Shown here: positions 6,206 to 12,596 of the stretch, piece by piece | Layout of the letters: each line of letters opens with the position of its first letter | How positions within the stretch are numbered: position 1 is the first letter of the stretch | From: Bacteroidales bacterium | Lineage (GTDB): Bacteria; Bacteroidota; Bacteroidia; Bacteroidales; UBA7960 | Length of the DNA: 12,596 nucleotides | Direction: 5' to 3' | Assembly: GCA_003557805.1 (NCBI GenBank) | Contig: PWNY01000289.1 | Span: 1-12,596, forward strand | The notes under the pieces: generated by a model | Database searches by the model: none | The model's input: the letters and a program-made list of their open reading frames with translations, nothing else | Told to the model about the DNA's origin: nothing | Made by a program: the position numbers and the translations under genes

Positions 6206-8485
6206 ATGGAAAAGAGAGGGACAACGGGGGACAAGCTGTTCAACTCCCTTACAGAGCTTACTTCTACCGGAATAATCATATACCAGGATAATAAACTGGT
6301 CTATTTTAATAAGGCTGCCCAAAATATTATGTCATCCCCCGGGGGTGGTCTGAGGATTGGGATGGAAATATGGGAAATTGTTCATCCCGACCACAGGACC
6401 AGGGCCAGGGAGTTTGCCCTGAGGAGGCAGCGTGGCGAAAAAGTTCCATCAAGGTATGAAGTGAAAGTATTATGTGAAGACGGAACTGAAAAATGGATTG
6501 ATTTTGCTGCGGGCCTTATAAGCTGGAAAGGAAAAACCGCCGTTCTCGGTACGGCGGTGGATATAACCAGCCGCAAAAAGTATGAGCAGGAATTGTACAG
6601 CAGCCGGGAAAAATATAAGATGCTGGTAGAGAACCTGAATGAAATAATATATACCCTGGATAAAAGGGCTGTTATAACCTATGTCTCACCGAATATAAGA
6701 GCCCTGAGCGGGTACACTGCTGATGAGGTAAAGGGACGGAGCTTTATTGATTTTGTTCATCCAGACGATAAAGGGGAGCGTTTGCAACAATTCATAAAGG
6801 TCTTATCAGGTAATATAGAACCTTCTGAATACCGCTTCCTTAAAAAGAATGGTGAATATGTCTGGATAAGGACAAGGGGCAGGCCTCTGATTAAGGGTTC
6901 TGAAGTTGTGGGGGTGCAGGGAGTGCTGACAGATATCACCGACCTTAAGGAATACCAGCAGGAGTTGCTCCGATCCAAAGAGAAAGCTGAAGCTGCAGAA
7001 AAGGCAAAGTCAGCATTCCTGGCAAACATAAGCCATGAGATACGCACTCCGCTTAATGCAATACTGGGATTTAGTGAGATATTGCTCGATCAGGCAGATG
7101 ACCAAAACCAGGAAAAACTCCTTCGGTTAATCAGTTCCGGTGGAAAACACCTGCTGTCGCTGATTGAGGACATACTTGACCTGTCCAGGATTGAGGCGGG
7201 CAGGTTTGATATTCAGCCTCACCCTGCAAGCATAAGGGCAATCATGGATGAGGTGAATATGATATACTTTGAAAAGGCAGAGAGCAAAGGAGTACACTTC
7301 TATATGAATATTTCCGATAATGTACCGGAAACAGTTTATATTGACGAATCAAGGCTTAAGCAGGTGATCCTTAACCTTGTTGACAATGCGGTAAAATTCA
7401 CCAGCCAGGGCAGTGTAAATATTGAGGTCAGCTTTTTTTACCAGAATAACAAGAAGGGGGATCTTGCTATCAGTGTAAAGGATACTGGTATTGGTGTGCC
7501 CGAGGGGGATTATGGAACCATTTTCCGGCCATTTCACCAGCAAAGCAATCAGCTTAACAGGGAGTATGAGGGGACAGGCCTCGGGCTTCCAATTTCTTCA
7601 CGGCTGGCAAATCTTATGGGAGGCAATATCACAATGGAGAGCAAAACCGGTGAGGGATCAGTATTTACAATAAGTATTCCCGATATTCCGGTTATTAATA
7701 ACCACTATCAATCAAAAAAGCCGGGTATTGAACGATATAAGGAAAAATTCGGGAGTTCAACAGCAATGGTTGCTGATGACAGTCCGGCCAGTCTTGAGCT
7801 GCTATGCCACTTGCTTGAGAACGCAGGTATGGACGTTGTCAGGGCTGAAAATGCAAAGATGGCCTTCGAGCTGCTTGACAAGGAAAGACCCTCAATTATA
7901 TTCATTGACATTATGATGCCTGATATAGACGGTTTTCAGGTAGCAGCCAGGATACGTGAAAATCCCATCCTGGAAAACACTCCCCTGATAGCCTATACGG
8001 CACTATCTGATGATCAGATTCCAGGGGACAAGAGAGTGTTGTTTGATGATATACTGCATAAACCGGTCAGTGGCGCAGCCCTTTTCTCTATCCTGGAAAA
8101 ACACGTAAGAGGGGATGAAGCAACTGAGTATGCAGCCGAAACGGTTTTTGAGCCTCAAGCCAATCCCGGTGAATTTGCAGGCAAAGTTGGAGATATTACC
8201 AGTGAGAGAACTGGTGAGCTGGCAGAACTGGTTAGTCTTTTGGAAAATGAATATCTTCCAGTGTGGAAGGTGCTAAAGGACCAGCTGGTATTATTCAGGA
8301 TAAAGGAGTTTGCTTCCCGGCTCGGAGAGCTTGGCAGGGAGAAAAGGTTCAGTATCCTGGTTTACTATTCTGATCGGCTTAACAAGGATATCGAAGACCT
8401 GGATATTGACAGTCTGAAAGACGGGCTTTTACTTTTTCCCGTACTTTTGGATTTCCTTAAAAAGCATTTGGCCAGTTTCGGTTGA
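6206..8485 (+). CDS. Soluble PAS-PAS hybrid sensor histidine kinase with receiver domain
   Basis: This 759-residue two-component protein has no transmembrane segment or signal peptide, so it should sense a cytoplasmic cue. The order is PAS 1 (about 10-122), PAS 2 (about 132-250), a short coiled-coil linker (250-268), a HisKA dimerisation domain with phospho-acceptor His277 in ISHEIRTPLNAILGF, and an HATPase domain with N box Asn394 (NLVDNAVKF), G1 box Asp426 (DTGIG) and G2 box GTGLGL. A receiver domain (about 518-632) has acidic Asp524/Asp525, phospho-acceptor Asp568 (FIDIMMPDIDGF), Thr598 and Lys619 (HKP), so it looks active. A helical tail (about 660-759) follows. The ATG at 6206 is preferred over the adjacent TTG at 6203. 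No DNA-binding domain or dedicated response regulator is beside it, so the output is unknown. Its last 29 bases overlap the convergent M28 protease gene. Confidence 0.93.
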   Translation: MEKRGTTGDKLFNSLTELTSTGIIIYQDNKLVYFNKAAQNIMSSPGGGLRIGMEIWEIVHPDHRTRAREFALRRQRGEKVPSRYEVKVLCEDGTEKWIDFAAGLISWKGKTAVLGTAVDITSRKKYEQELYSSREKYKMLVENLNEIIYTLDKRAVITYVSPNIRALSGYTADEVKGRSFIDFVHPDDKGERLQQFIKVLSGNIEPSEYRFLKKNGEYVWIRTRGRPLIKGSEVVGVQGVLTDITDLKEYQQELLRSKEKAEAAEKAKSAFLANISHEIRTPLNAILGFSEILLDQADDQNQEKLLRLISSGGKHLLSLIEDILDLSRIEAGRFDIQPHPASIRAIMDEVNMIYFEKAESKGVHFYMNISDNVPETVYIDESRLKQVILNLVDNAVKFTSQGSVNIEVSFFYQNNKKGDLAISVKDTGIGVPEGDYGTIFRPFHQQSNQLNREYEGTGLGLPISSRLANLMGGNITMESKTGEGSVFTISIPDIPVINNHYQSKKPGIERYKEKFGSSTAMVADDSPASLELLCHLLENAGMDVVRAENAKMAFELLDKERPSIIFIDIMMPDIDGFQVAARIRENPILENTPLIAYTALSDDQIPGDKRVLFDDILHKPVSGAALFSILEKHVRGDEATEYAAETVFEPQANPGEFAGKVGDITSERTGELAELVSLLENEYLPVWKVLKDQLVLFRIKEFASRLGELGREKRFSILVYYSDRLNKDIEDLDIDSLKDGLLLFPVLLDFLKKHLASFG

Positions 8486-10226
8486 TAATGCTGAAGTGGG
8501 GCACAAGCAGCCCGCCGGATAAAGCTACCAGGGTCATGCTTATACCCAGGGTGCCCAGGCCCATGGCATTGTTAAACAATACAAGTATAACAGGAAAACT
8601 TAAAACTACCGGGGCTGACATCAACAGAATGAATATTGTTGCGGGTATACCGGTGGAATCAGAGTCTCTTTTTATAAGTGAAAGGTAAGAAAAACTTATC
8701 AGGCCCGTTGCAAGAGGCCAGGTAAAAAGGAAGCTGGCCCCGGGTAACAGGAATGAGGAAACGGTCATGACAATAGCCCACAGTATCAATGTACCTGCAA
8801 ACAGGTCTTCTCTTTTTATGGGTTTTCGGTGAAAAATCAGCAACCAGGCAGAAAATATGACCGGTAATACTATTTCAGGCAGGGAACTCTCTCCTGAAGG
8901 CAGTATTATAAGGTATAACATAGCAAGGCATGCTAATGCCACAAGCTTTTTCACCCCCCTTAAAAGCATTATGAAATAAGCTCCAGTCAGGCCGATGCAC
9001 ACTATTCCCGCGGCAGCGAAAATTCCTTCCTGGTGGTACTGTATCATGCGGTTTTCACTTCCCTGGTAAAAAGAGGTCAGGCTTTCGTATATGGAACTGA
9101 ATAAAAAGTAAATAACCGCAATAAGAAGGACAAAACCGACAAATCCACGCAAGGGACCTAAAAAGCTTATCTTTTTGCGTACTGCGGCAATTATGAATAC
9201 CAGCGAAAGCAGCAGGATAATAGCAATTGCCAGCGGTCTGGTCATACTATATGGGTAGAAAACAAACCCCTTGCCAAGGGTGTTAAAATAAACAGCATCT
9301 TCATTTGCGTCAAATCCCCCCTTGTGGTTGCCAAGATGAAGTGCCAGTGAACTGGCATGTGAGCCGTGATGCTGAACGGACCTCAGGTCAATGTTCTCAA
9401 GGTTGTCACCAGGTGTATGATAATGGTAGCTGCCGCCTATATATGCAAAATTCAGGCCCTGATACCCCCTTTGTTTGAAAATGTCAAAATCGGTGATATT
9501 GGGCATGCGTTTGTAAATCTCTGTACTGACTGAAAACCCCAGCGGCCTTGATGCCGCCCTTGCAAACTCTTTTATAATTAAAAGGTTCCCATGCCCGGTC
9601 TCAAACATAATACTCGGCCCCCTGCTTCCCATTGCTTCAAGGTTTATTACCGCAATTATATCATCCATCCAGGGATGTTCTTCAGCAAACGCACGTGCAC
9701 CAAGTAAACCCTGTTCCTCCCCGTCTGTAAAAAGCAAGATAATGTCGTTATGCAGGGGAGGGTAGTGGCCAAGCATTCTTGTCAGTTCTAAAAGTGTGGC
9801 AACCCCGGCGCCATTGTCAGAAGCACCAGGGGCATCAGCCACAGTATCAAAATGGGCCATAAACACAATAGCTTCACCATTGCCTTTACCCTCTATTCTT
9901 GCAAGTACATTCCCCACCTTTGCCACTGTCTGGTCTTTTCTGACCACTGCATTATGAATAATAGCTTCATGCCCCATCCTTTGCAACTTTGTAAAGATGT
10001 ACTCCCTGACACTGTCATTCTCTGCTGAACCAAGGGGATTGGGTCTTACTGCAATTATTTCAAGGTGTTCTGCAGCACGCTCAGCCGAGAACTCCCCGGG
10101 CGGTGCGCCTGAGGAAACCACAGGAGGCGGGCTGGTAAGCCTGAGGTTCAGGAATGCAAGCAGGAAAACGCCCCCGGTCAGAATAATGATGTTCAAAAAG
10201 TTGTGGTATAGTCGTTTTTTGTTCAT
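8457..10226 (-). CDS. Membrane-anchored M28 family zinc metallopeptidase with multi-spanning C-terminus
   Basis: This 589-residue protein begins with a positively charged tail (MNKKR) and a single membrane anchor (about 12-30). An M28 peptidase domain (about 45-300) follows and should lie outside the cytoplasm. Expected metal-site residues by family pattern are His125 and Asp127 (MAHFDT), bridging Asp137 (ASDNGAG), catalytic Glu170 and ligand Glu171 (TDGEEQG), Glu197 (NLEAMG) and the His of HYHTPGDN (268-275). The C-terminal half (about 330-580) contains around eight hydrophobic segments. This architecture recalls eukaryotic vacuolar/ER M28 proteases (PFF1, ERMP1/Fxna). It probably acts as an aminopeptidase on exported peptides. 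An upstream in-frame ATG at 10337 is rejected because it would overlap the amylase gene by 83 bases and bury the N-terminal anchor. The amylase gene ends 28 bases upstream, suggesting an operon, although a promoter-like site is also present. Confidence 0.88.
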   Translation of the reverse strand: MNKKRLYHNFLNIIILTGGVFLLAFLNLRLTSPPPVVSSGAPPGEFSAERAAEHLEIIAVRPNPLGSAENDSVREYIFTKLQRMGHEAIIHNAVVRKDQTVAKVGNVLARIEGKGNGEAIVFMAHFDTVADAPGASDNGAGVATLLELTRMLGHYPPLHNDIILLFTDGEEQGLLGARAFAEEHPWMDDIIAVINLEAMGSRGPSIMFETGHGNLLIIKEFARAASRPLGFSVSTEIYKRMPNITDFDIFKQRGYQGLNFAYIGGSYHYHTPGDNLENIDLRSVQHHGSHASSLALHLGNHKGGFDANEDAVYFNTLGKGFVFYPYSMTRPLAIAIILLLSLVFIIAAVRKKISFLGPLRGFVGFVLLIAVIYFLFSSIYESLTSFYQGSENRMIQYHQEGIFAAAGIVCIGLTGAYFIMLLRGVKKLVALACLAMLYLIILPSGESSLPEIVLPVIFSAWLLIFHRKPIKREDLFAGTLILWAIVMTVSSFLLPGASFLFTWPLATGLISFSYLSLIKRDSDSTGIPATIFILLMSAPVVLSFPVILVLFNNAMGLGTLGISMTLVALSGGLLVPHFSIINRNWPNAF

Positions 10227-10240
10227 GATATGTTGTGAAA

Positions 10241-10271
10241 CAAAAGTAGTATTGTCAGAATCCACTTGAAA
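10241..10271 (-). promoter_or_regulatory. Candidate internal promoter for the M28 protease gene
   Basis: On the minus strand TACTTTTG (10248-10241) fits the Bacteroidota -7 box TAnnTTTG exactly. It is preceded, after 19 bases, by TTTC (10271-10268), one base away from the -33 box TTTG. Transcription would start near 10236, leaving a leader of only about ten bases before the ATG at 10226. The upstream box lies inside the last codons of the amylase gene. Confidence 0.35.
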
Positions 10272-11565
10272 ATAACCTGAAGCTCCAGGGCTTGAGCTTA
10301 AGGCTGGTTTGAATGTCAGCATCAAGAAAGTAGTCACTGTTTAACTCCTTATACCTTCCCGGGATCTGTTTGTCACTGAAGATAACATTTTCAGCTGCAC
10401 AGGAAAAATTAAAGACTGCAAAAACCTTGTTCTTGCCTCTTTCCCGGAGAAAGCTAAGGATCTGCCTGTCCTTGTTATTGGAAACCCTGCGCATCGGTGC
10501 GCCCCATTTTCCGTTCCAGATGGCGGGGTTCTTTTTCTTAAAGCTGAACAGGGTTTTGTAAAGGATTCCTGCTTCATGCTCTTTCCATTCTATAGGGTCT
10601 TTGTTATAAAAATCAAGACGCTTGCTTTCACCTGCCTCCTGGCCGCTGTATATTAATGGTATACCCTTGCCAGCCACCGACAGGGCAATTGCCGGTTCCA
10701 GTGCCGGGCCGAAGTTATCATACATTGTCCCCTCCCAGGAGTTTATATCATGGTTGCTTATAAACAACATTCTCATACTCTCTTCAGGGTAGGCGTTTTC
10801 ATTCCATGAGAATACCCTGTGAATTGCCTCCAGGTCTGATTGTCCCTTGGCAATATTTCTCATGGCATACCACCAGTCCCATGCATAGCTTGCATCAAAT
10901 GCCGTTTTGTGCAACTCTGCCGACTCCCATTCTGCCAGCATAAATACAGGCTTTATCCTTTCCAGTCTTTCCCTGGCCATCTCCCAGAATGCAACAGGCA
11001 CAAATCCAGCAACATCTGCCCTGAAACCATCAATACCGGCCTGCCTGACCCACCACTGCATTGCTACGGTCATATATTCCCACACCTCCCTGTTGTTATA
11101 GTCTAATTGAGCTACATCATGCCAGTCAGTCCAGGGAGGTGATATTATCTCACCACTCTGGTCCCTGGCATACCATGAAGGGTGGTTGTTTATTAACTTA
11201 TTGTCCCAGGATGTATGGTTTGACACCCAGTCAAGGATAACGTGCAGGCCAAGCTGATGCGCCCTGTCAACAAAATACCCCAGGTCCTGCAATTTACCCA
11301 GTGAAGGGTCCAGGCTAAAGTAATCACGAACCGAGTATGGACTTCCCAGTTTGCCCTTTCTCCTTTTCCTGCCTGTTTCATGAACCGGCATGAGCCATAT
11401 AATATCAGCACCCAGCTGCTTTATCCTATCCAGGTGACCTACAGCGGCCCTGAGACTACCGCCAGGGGTGAGTTGCCTTGTGTTCATCTGGTAGATAACT
11501 GCGTCTTTGGCCCATGTAGGTGTATTGATCTTAACGCAGGAGCTGTGATTATTTACAAAAGACAT
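10255..11565 (-). CDS. GH13 alpha-amylase family glycosidase
   Basis: This 436-residue enzyme belongs to the alpha-amylase family, acting on alpha-glucans or maltooligosaccharides. The four conserved regions of the TIM barrel are visible: region I DWVSNH (112-117), region II GFRADVAG with nucleophile Asp184, region III MLAEWES with acid/base Glu212, and region IV FISNHD with Asp273 as transition-state stabiliser. A C-terminal beta domain (about 345-434, including FAVFNFS) follows. The N-terminus WAKDAVIYQMNTRQLTPGG is typical of this group. There is no signal peptide, so it should be cytoplasmic, pointing to breakdown of imported maltodextrin or internal glycogen rather than of external starch. 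It is short for the family but all catalytic parts are present. The exact specificity (alpha-amylase, maltogenic or oligoglucosidase) cannot be read from the sequence. The M28 protease gene follows after 28 bases; the Rrf2 gene diverges upstream. Confidence 0.92.
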   Translation of the reverse strand: MSFVNNHSSCVKINTPTWAKDAVIYQMNTRQLTPGGSLRAAVGHLDRIKQLGADIIWLMPVHETGRKRRKGKLGSPYSVRDYFSLDPSLGKLQDLGYFVDRAHQLGLHVILDWVSNHTSWDNKLINNHPSWYARDQSGEIISPPWTDWHDVAQLDYNNREVWEYMTVAMQWWVRQAGIDGFRADVAGFVPVAFWEMARERLERIKPVFMLAEWESAELHKTAFDASYAWDWWYAMRNIAKGQSDLEAIHRVFSWNENAYPEESMRMLFISNHDINSWEGTMYDNFGPALEPAIALSVAGKGIPLIYSGQEAGESKRLDFYNKDPIEWKEHEAGILYKTLFSFKKKNPAIWNGKWGAPMRRVSNNKDRQILSFLRERGKNKVFAVFNFSCAAENVIFSDKQIPGRYKELNSDYFLDADIQTSLKLKPWSFRLFSSGF

Positions 11566-11696
11566 ATTATATATATTTTTTCCCTGTTTGGCTTTTACAA
11601 AGTATAAATATATGAAATAGGAGGGAGATTGGTTAAATTTAGTCTTAGTCTTAATATAAAGATATAGAGGCAGTTAACAATATTTAAGAAAAAAAA

Positions 11697-11708
11697 TACT
11701 GAAATATT
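11697..11708 (+). promoter_or_regulatory. Operator-like repeat, copy 1, upstream of the Rrf2 promoter
   Basis: TACTGAAATATT here matches TATTGAAATACT at 11742-11753 in 10 of 12 positions, the two differences being C/T swaps that keep each copy roughly palindromic. This copy abuts the -33 box. Spacing between the copies is 45 bases. Role as an Rrf2 autoregulatory operator is inferred from position only. Confidence 0.3.
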
Positions 11709-11739
11709 TGTTTTGTTCTGAAATTAATTATTACATTTG
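11707..11739 (+). promoter_or_regulatory. Candidate Bacteroidota-type promoter of the Rrf2 gene
   Basis: TACATTTG (11732-11739) fits the -7 box TAnnTTTG exactly. A TTTG at 11707-11710 lies 21 bases upstream and another at 11712-11715 lies 16 bases upstream; the former is nearer the usual spacing. Transcription would start near 11745, giving a leader of about 22 bases before the ATG at 11768, which has no Shine-Dalgarno sequence. Confidence 0.5.
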
Positions 11740-11741
11740 CG

Positions 11742-11753
11742 TATTGAAATACT
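11742..11753 (+). promoter_or_regulatory. Operator-like repeat, copy 2, at the Rrf2 transcription start
   Basis: TATTGAAATACT lies just downstream of the -7 box, over the predicted transcription start. It contains the perfect inverted repeat GTATT-GA-AATAC (11741-11752). A dimeric repressor bound here would block the promoter, as expected for autoregulation by an Rrf2 protein. This is inference from position and symmetry in AT-rich sequence. Confidence 0.35.
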
Positions 11754-11767
11754 GTTTTGCTTATTTA

Positions 11768-12169
11768 ATGACCGTGAGCAGGATTTTTAACATATCGGAG
11801 GCAGCTGCAATCGCAATACACAGCATGGCTGTTATAGCCAGAAGCAAGAGGGTCCTTAATACCCAGCAGGTAGCTGAAATAACGGGATTTTCAAAGAACC
11901 ATACTGCAAAAATTTTACAGCAACTGGTAAAAAACAACTTCCTGCACTCAACCAGGGGGCCCGGAGGAGGGTTCTGGCTTGGAAAAAAAGCAGATGAGAT
12001 AAGCTTGATGGATATCTACCGGCTTATTGAGGGAGAACTTGAAGAGAGCGAATGCAAGATGGACTGTTCAAACTGTCCTTTCCATTCATGCATATTCGGA
12101 GGGTTGGATAAAAAATTTAATGATGAGTTCAGGGTTTATATGAACAACAAGAAGCTTGCTTCGGTCTGA
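11768..12169 (+). CDS. Rrf2-family transcriptional regulator, probably Fe-S binding
   Basis: This 133-residue protein is a winged-helix DNA-binding regulator of the Rrf2 family (IscR/NsrR relatives). Residues 5-70 carry the DNA-binding domain, with VAEITGFSKNHTAKILQQLV as the recognition region and the wing STRGPGGGFWL (61-71), which matches the family's R-G-x-x-GG-[FY]-x-L signature. The C-terminal half has a dimerisation helix from about 79 and four cysteines, Cys96, Cys100, Cys103 and Cys108 (spacing CX3CX2CX4C). This is more than the three of NsrR or IscR and could hold an Fe-S cluster that senses NO, oxygen or redox state. The ATG at 11768 is chosen because MTVSRIFNISEAAAIAIHSM fits the family start; the frame upstream holds only non-conserved residues. 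The next gene follows after 36 bases and is probably cotranscribed. Confidence 0.92.
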   Translation: MTVSRIFNISEAAAIAIHSMAVIARSKRVLNTQQVAEITGFSKNHTAKILQQLVKNNFLHSTRGPGGGFWLGKKADEISLMDIYRLIEGELEESECKMDCSNCPFHSCIFGGLDKKFNDEFRVYMNNKKLASV

Positions 12170-12205
12170 CAGAATTAATACCAAAAAATTTGAAATTGTA
12201 TAATA

Positions 12206-12596
12206 ATGAAAAGAACAATAATTAAAATAGACGAGGGTCTCTGCAACGGTTGCGCTTTATGTGTAGAGGGCTGCCATGAAGGTGCGCTTCAGATGATAGA
12301 TGGAAAAGCGCGAATGATCAGTGACTTGTATTGTGACGGTCTGGGAGCATGTATACCTGAATGCCCTGTAGGTGCTATCTCACTTGAAGAAAGGGAAGCG
12401 GAACCTTATGATGAGGTAAAGGTAATGGAAAGGATATCGCCCAAGGGTGAAGCAACAGTAATAGCCCATCTTAACCATCTTATTGACCACAATCAGAACG
12501 AGTTCGTTGAACAGGGCCTGAACTATCTAAAAGAGAATGATATTAAAATAGATCTGAGTAAACTTAAGAACATCAATAAGGAAGAAAACATGAAAG
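12206..12596 (+). CDS. 4Fe-4S ferredoxin-like protein, 3'-truncated by the window edge
   Basis: The first 130 codons are visible, starting MKRTIIKIDEGLCNGCALC. An N-terminal ferredoxin domain carries one full cluster motif, Cys13-x2-Cys16-x2-Cys19-x3-Cys23 (CNGCALCVEGCHEGA), and a second motif with only three cysteines, Cys43, Cys49 and Cys53 (CDGLGACIPECPVGAI), where Leu46 takes the place of the usual fourth. After residue 65 comes a charged helical segment (VIAHLNHLIDHNQNEFVEQGL) not found in small ferredoxins, so the complete protein should be clearly larger. From memory of this family, such proteins in anaerobes often neighbour hydroxylamine reductase (hybrid cluster protein), and a further C-terminal cysteine motif is usual; neither is visible here. 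No ribosome-binding site is seen before the ATG. The gene lies 36 bases after the Rrf2 gene and is probably controlled by it as an electron carrier in redox or nitrosative stress. Confidence 0.85.
   Translation, partial: MKRTIIKIDEGLCNGCALCVEGCHEGALQMIDGKARMISDLYCDGLGACIPECPVGAISLEEREAEPYDEVKVMERISPKGEATVIAHLNHLIDHNQNEFVEQGLNYLKENDIKIDLSKLKNINKEENMK

Larger units (their letters stand above)
11566..11767. other. Divergent spacer between amylase and Rrf2 genes
   Basis: This 202-base AT-rich spacer should hold the promoters of both divergent genes. Seen in it are a short tandem repeat of TTAGTC (11639-11644 and 11645-11650, then TTA), the 11-mer AGGAGGGAGAT (11619-11629) that also occurs at 3941-3951, and a promoter with flanking repeats for the Rrf2 gene. 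On the amylase side only a degraded TACTTTG (minus strand, 11604-11598) was found, without a -33 box. No gene is supported here. Confidence 0.5.

Noticed and set aside
8183..8482. Functional HPt domain at the end of the kinase
   Set aside because: No histidine at the phospho-acceptor position; kept only as an unusual helical tail.
10227..10337. Longer M28 protease starting at ATG 10337
   Set aside because: The extra 37 residues are not conserved in character, overlap the amylase coding region by 83 bases and would push the charged tail and membrane anchor inward; ATG 10226 gives a normal N-terminus.
11598..11604. Amylase promoter box TACTTTG on the minus strand
   Set aside because: The box has the wrong internal spacing for TAnnTTTG and no TTG or TTTG lies at the expected upstream distance.
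11708..11767. Longer Rrf2 protein starting at TTG 11708
   Set aside because: The 20 extra residues do not resemble the family and the stretch contains the promoter; the MTVSRIFNIS start fits the Rrf2 fold.
1..12596. CRISPR array, tRNA, rRNA, insertion sequence, phage or toxin-antitoxin genes
   Set aside because: No spaced direct repeats, cloverleaf arms, transposase or integrase motifs or terminal inverted repeats were seen; open frames antisense to the long genes have no domain character and are shadows.

Overview
The window looks like a chromosomal stretch from an anaerobic or microaerobic member of the Bacteroidota, probably near the Bacteroidales. The evidence is indirect. Most starts lack a Shine-Dalgarno sequence. 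Promoter-like sites fit the Bacteroidota -7 box TAnnTTTG. The gene families (FtsX-type permease, AraC regulator, soluble PAS hybrid kinase, large M28 protease, Rrf2 plus ferredoxin) are common in that phylum. Base composition is moderate and even, and no mobile element, tRNA, rRNA or CRISPR array was seen.

Layout, left to right. Positions 1-2265 (+) hold the C-terminal part of a two-module FtsX/MacB-like ABC permease that begins before the window. It converges on an AraC-family regulator (2324-3118, -). Upstream of that gene is a small lipoprotein of unknown function (3214-3849, -), separated by an intrinsic terminator and a candidate promoter for the regulator. A 228-base divergent spacer follows. 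Then come three + strand genes: an M42 metallo-aminopeptidase (4078-5136), a glutaminase (5183-6097) and a soluble PAS-PAS hybrid histidine kinase with a receiver domain (6206-8485). The kinase ends inside the 3' end of a convergent - strand pair: a multi-spanning M28 metalloprotease (8457-10226) downstream of a cytoplasmic GH13 alpha-amylase family enzyme (10255-11565). After a 202-base divergent spacer, an Rrf2-family Fe-S regulator (11768-12169) and the first 130 codons of a cluster-binding ferredoxin-like protein (12206 to the window end) run to the right.

How the genes may work together. The peptidase and glutaminase fit peptide and glutamine catabolism, releasing amino acids, glutamate and ammonia. 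The M28/amylase pair is a second degradative unit, but the two enzymes act on unrelated substrates and in different compartments. The Rrf2-ferredoxin pair resembles modules that sense redox or nitrosative stress, which in other anaerobes often sit beside hydroxylamine reductase/hybrid cluster protein; that gene, if present, would lie just past the right edge.

Most of the window is ordinary housekeeping and accessory metabolism. I do not see a clear new multi-gene system. The items most worth a second look are the Rrf2 operon with its paired operator-like repeats, the unknown lipoprotein family, the helical C-terminal domain of the kinase, and the 29-base tail-to-tail overlap of the kinase and protease genes.
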